This document shows positions 60,039-64,000 of a DNA stretch of 64,000 nucleotides, one piece after another. Position 1 is the stretch's first letter. Each line of letters begins with the position of its first letter. Both the position numbers and the translations under genes were made by a program. This DNA comes from Gorsachius magnificus (taxonomy: Eukaryota; Chordata; Aves; Pelecaniformes; Ardeidae), in assembly GCA_034008185.1 (NCBI GenBank), contig CM067084.1, forward strand, positions 45,583,099 through 45,647,098, written 5' to 3'. The notes beneath the pieces are model-generated. The model searched no databases, had not been told where the DNA came from, and saw only the letters and a list, made by a program, of their open reading frames with translations.

Positions 60039-60052
60039 CCACAAGGTGGTGC
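60039..60052 (+). promoter_or_regulatory. CTCF-like motif
   Basis: CCACAAGGTGGTGC fits the CTCF core except for an A at position five. Same strand as the motif at 8832-8845. Its function is inferred only from the match. Confidence 0.3.
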
Positions 60053-60916
60053 TCAAACAATAAATTTCTAACTGATAATGTAATAACTGACTTAACAAGC
60101 TGAATTTGAAAATATGGCTATCAAACAGATGTTCTTCTCTTTGATGCTGTATCTAACTTAAGGTGGGAATGATGAGGTCAGGAAGGCTAATGAATTTATT
60201 ATATGGTGGAAAAGTTATTTCTCCTTGCCCGAAAGACAGAAATACCATTATTTTTTTGCAGCATAATACCAGAGATATGTGTCCATTTTGACATGGACTC
60301 TCATAATCCTTTTTATAGCTCATAGTTTTGTTATTCTTTCTATGCTGTCCACTTCTGGTTATGAGTAAAGGAACTAGCACTCATAAGGAGATTATAGTAG
60401 TTGCTCTAAGCAACGTGTTAGAGAGTTCAATAGATTTAAATAAATCTGTCATATAAAAATACTCTGGAAGCTGATTCACGGATCATTCAACAGTAAATAA
60501 ATGCAGACAGTACGATAATGCAAAGAGGCAGATGATGTGCGAGAATGACAATGACTGTAAACAAAGCAGACTGTTTGGCATAAGTATTTTCCCCACTTTG
60601 ATCAAATAGAGCATCCTTAGCTGTTTTGCTTGCCAAAGTGCTGCATCTGTTTGTTTCTTTTTTAACATCCTCTGCAAACCCCTTATTCATCTCCTCCTTC
60701 AAATTACACAGACCATTTATAATTTAAAGTTCACTGTGACTACCTCTGCAGAAGAGTCAATAATTAACATTGCAAGCTTTGTTGTTGTTGTTTCATTCTT
60801 AAACATCAAAATGGCAAGAATGGTATCTGCCGTGAAAGCTGGTTTCTTCCTTCCACTTTTGTTTCTTTCTTTGGCCAGTTTGCTGTTTGTTTTTTTTCTG
60901 TTCTTTTTAACTTGTC

Positions 60917-60939
60917 TTTTTTTTTTTTTTTTTTTTTTT
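60917..60939. repeat. Poly(T) tract, 23 T
   Basis: Uninterrupted T run. No associated element recognised. Confidence 0.9.
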
Positions 60940-63547
60940 GAACTTAACTGATCAACGCAAATTCTACCAAAAGCACAAATGGCCTTACCTCTGCTGCAAG
61001 CATTGCTCTTGGCCAGCTGGTGTGCTCAACTTAATAGCCACAGTTCCTGTAGATTTTTTTTTTTCTTGTAAAAATAGTAACACGTTTATAATACAGTGCG
61101 CTTTCTTTTTTGTTCATTGCTTCTAATCTCAGGGATGTAAAATACAATTTGTACGCTGTTCTGGAAAGAAAACTATTTTTAAAGAGCAAACAAATCTCTC
61201 CTAGTTATTTTACTTTGACAGCTGATAGAGCAGTAATCATCCTATTTGAATAAACTTGAAGGGTCTGTGAATAAAGAAGTCTCATGTACTTCGTTATGCA
61301 GCCGGTTGGGAGTAAAGTGATGACAGATCTGTGAAAAACAAATCAACCTTTCCCTTCTACTTTTATTTAGCTATTGCGCACGGAGGCTGCCTGCTCCTGC
61401 AAGGTATTTAGTCACCAAACTACTACCCACATATGTCTGAGGATCTGAGTCCAAGTTCATTGATGGTCCATTTTATCGATATTTGGTTCAGCCAATTAGA
61501 AAGGATACGATCATTTGCAAGGTCTCTGTCAACATTCAGATGTTGAGCACAACCATTGTTGGAAGCACTTTGCATCCCATGTGTGGGTTTTACCTTTATT
61601 ACCAAATTATGTCTGTTTATTCACTGGATCTTTGTTACATGCATATTTATTAAGGATTTTTCTTTTGGCTGGAAAAATCACTTCTGCTAGCAAATAAACT
61701 GAAATACTAATTTCTTTTGCTTTCTTTTCATTATTTTCTGACTTATATTTACAGTGAGGAACTACTGACAAATGCAATTGATTAACTGTTTAGCTACCGC
61801 TCAATAAGTGCAAGAAGGAACAGAGCAAAAATTATACTTTAATATCTTTGTAATCCATTGTGAATACGCTATAAAGATCCATTATATGTCTAATGCTGCC
61901 TGGTTTGTCCATAGCATTCGAGAACAGCTAGCACTTGTTCTTTCCTGTTAAGAGTCCCCTTAGAGAGTCTGGTTAATGCTTGTCATTTTGAGGCTCTGTG
62001 ATTCCTTTTGTCTTTGAGACGTGGCAGTGGGAGGAAAAGATTTTGTAAATGCACTTTGATTATAATTAATATAAGTTTGAGGGCCTCTTCTATTGAGATT
62101 TTTTTCTCGACTATTTTTGTTAATTATTGACAAGGCTGTACCTGTGCACTCTTGTGGATGAGAGAGCAATATGGACTGTCTGTAACTTCATCAGAACTCA
62201 TCTCTTTAGTACTGGCTCATTCTGTTTTCTAATTCCACACTACTGTACAAAGGTAGAGTTACAGTTTTCCCACTGGTACTATTCAATTGCTTCATTACAG
62301 GCTCCTTTGCATCTTTCAAAGTTTTAACATCTCAAAAAATGGCTTCTTTCCCTTATTGTCCCATGCTATGCATAAACTGCCTTCGCATCTGCTTTTGACC
62401 ATTTTTAACTTCGCGTATTTGTATTTTCTTTCATCCTTTTCCAGTTCTTGTGGGCATCTGCCTTCACTATCATGCCAATTGAAAACTAAAGAAAGCGCCT
62501 AGTTGAAGCATATGCAAAGTTTACTTGGCAGCTGTCTCCTGGGGGTTCACAAAGGCACTCTGTGTGTGTAGGCTTTGAGCACAACCTAGCAACAACTTGA
62601 GACCCTTGTTCTAAACACCTCAGATAGCTGTGGTACAAAGCCAATAGCTCTGATTGAGCATTTAACGATTACATTGAGTAAGTGAACAGCCTACTCAGAA
62701 TCGTTAAAACTTGTGGCTTAATTGCAGGTGAGAAAAGGTTAAAGGAAGTTAAAGGATCAGTGATTTATTCTTAAAATGGGAGAAAATAGCCAAAGGAATG
62801 CAGAGGCTTTCTATATTTTACACTGTGGACTGTAATTCTTTTTGATTCAGCAAGAGATGAATTGTGCAAGCAGGTGGAACAGAAAACACAATTCTCAATA
62901 TAAACAATGGGGCCTGTCTTTTTTTTTCTAAAGTCAGTTTAGTACCTGTATTTCAACTAATGAAACATTGTACTCATTTTCATTACGTTATTTAGATCTT
63001 TGTTTTTTTTCCCCCTGGTTATCAAAATAAAGTGAAAGTACTAAGAAAATAATTCATATAGTAGAGATTCATTGGAGGATACGTCTTTGTAAGAGATAAT
63101 TGGAAAATTTGTGAAGTGAATGCTGATATAAATAAAGTACAAACTGCTTATCACTGATCTGAGAGCACAACAGTTTTCAAGGCCATTCAGCTTGCTTAGA
63201 AAAGCCTGGATAAAATCAGCGGTATTAACACTACAGCTCCTGAAAGGCAGAATGCACTAAAGGACTAATGCACTAACAAGGCCAGTAAGGCTCACGCAGT
63301 GTATTGAGTCCCCAGCAGAAGCCTGGCAGCGGGGCAGAGGACAGCGTGGCAAGCTGGAGGAAGGAGAGCAACACCTTTCTGTTTGCACCTCCTAATTAAC
63401 AAGAGAATGTGAATTTGTTATGGGTGGGAAGGTTCATTCCAGTTCCTGGTGTATCTTCTGAAACTCTTGACAGCGGTTGTTATTGTTTACTTACTGCAAA
63501 AGCAGTTGATAAATCTTTTATCTAGATGGTGATTCAGGAAAACTAGC

Positions 63548-63593
63548 AGGCAACCTGATGAAAAATATGAGTAGAGGCAACCTGATGAAAAAT
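63548..63593 (+). repeat. Direct repeat, 19 bases, period 27
   Basis: AGGCAACCTGATGAAAAAT occurs at 63548-63566 and again at 63575-63593, identical, with eight bases between. A recent local tandem duplication in otherwise unique DNA is the simplest reading. Confidence 0.9.
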
Positions 63594-64000
63594 TTCCCAT
63601 GTTTTCTCCACCATAGAGTTTTTCACTGTTCACAAGAGTGAAAATGTGTCAAGAGCTTTAAATGACACATTGCCTTAAGAGCATCTCTTTTTGCAAATAT
63701 AAAAGCCCTCTCATGATTAGCCCTTTTTTCTGCTGTTTTCAATTTTTGCAATAAGAATTACAAAATCTTTTATTAAAATACTTGTTTCTGTTCTATCATT
63801 CATTTGATTCCCTATACTGTTTTAATAGGAACTAGCTTTGACTAATGATCATATCCTATCATATTTTAAAATGCATATGTAGACATATATATGTATAAAA
63901 TCTATGCTAATTTGAATGTAACTAATTGCATTTTTGTCTTGTATAGTAGGCCTCTTCCCAGCAGGTTTAGTAGAAAGCTTTTAACACTCCTTTGTTTTAC

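Larger units (their letters stand above)
58848..64000. other. Unique AT-rich DNA to the window edge, no supported gene
   Basis: No interspersed repeat recognised. It contains a T/G tract (59085-59164), an (AC)n(AT)n microsatellite (59973-59994), a CTCF-like motif (60039-60052), a run of 23 T (60917-60939) and a 27-base-period direct repeat (63548-63593). A 71-codon reverse frame (60487-60702) has a charged N-terminal half and a hydrophobic C-terminal segment but no family match I know. Confidence 0.55.

Noticed and set aside
1..64000. CRISPR arrays, bacterial operons, insertion sequences and rRNA genes
   Set aside because: Nothing of the kind is present, and the repeat content shows vertebrate nuclear DNA.
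1..64000. Endogenous hepadnavirus-, bornavirus- or parvovirus-like genes, which occur in some bird genomes
   Set aside because: No reading frame shows recognisable blocks of these groups. The only virus-derived sequence I can support is the three LTRs.

Overview
The window looks like about 64 kb of nuclear DNA from a bird. The evidence is its interspersed repeats: at least nine pieces of CR1 LINE, several with the typical 3' end (octamers of the GATTCTAT type, the stretch around GGTCTTTTCCAACC), and three long terminal repeats of one avian ERVL-like retrovirus family that begin TGTC and end in or near CA. The CR1 and LTR types resemble those of Neoaves more than those of landfowl, but that is inference. 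The rest is AT-rich, CpG-poor, largely unique DNA with homopolymer tracts, as expected of a gene desert or the inside of a very large intron.

No complete host gene can be supported. Open reading frames of 60-150 codons occur throughout without recognisable domains. The clear protein-coding similarity all belongs to CR1 reverse transcriptase remnants (31.3-31.5 kb, 44.0-44.6 kb, 46.1-47.0 kb, 54.8-55.4 kb). The best candidate for host coding sequence is a 78-base stretch at 23478-23555. It has an acceptor-like pyrimidine tract ending in AG, a good donor, and an open frame with six cysteines in 26 codons. It remains a candidate.

Layout: 0-12 kb is mostly unique, with one truncated ERVL LTR at 1.65-2.14 kb. 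12.2-12.7 kb and 20.05-20.74 kb hold reverse-oriented CR1 3' ends, and 25.0 kb a very short forward CR1 tail. 31.3 kb holds a very old forward CR1 reverse transcriptase fragment, and 32.8 kb an uninterrupted run of 43 A. 36.65 kb holds a small reverse CR1 scrap. 42.7-49.9 kb is the repeat-rich core: an unclassified GC-richer segment, a forward CR1 tail, an old reverse CR1, a 1.6 kb younger reverse CR1 with a broken reverse transcriptase, and a short reverse CR1. 52.96-53.53 kb is a well-preserved solo-like LTR in forward orientation, and 58.26-58.85 kb a second in reverse orientation with an intact CREB/ATF site. Between them, 54.78-55.46 kb is the best-preserved CR1, with the end of its second ORF still open. 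The remainder to 64 kb is unique AT-rich DNA.

I found no convincing new biological system. The points most worth checking are the candidate exon at 23.5 kb, three CpG-retaining non-repeat islands (9.2-9.8, 18.5 and 56.2-56.4 kb), two same-strand CTCF-like motifs 51 kb apart, and the unclassified segment at 42.7-43.0 kb.
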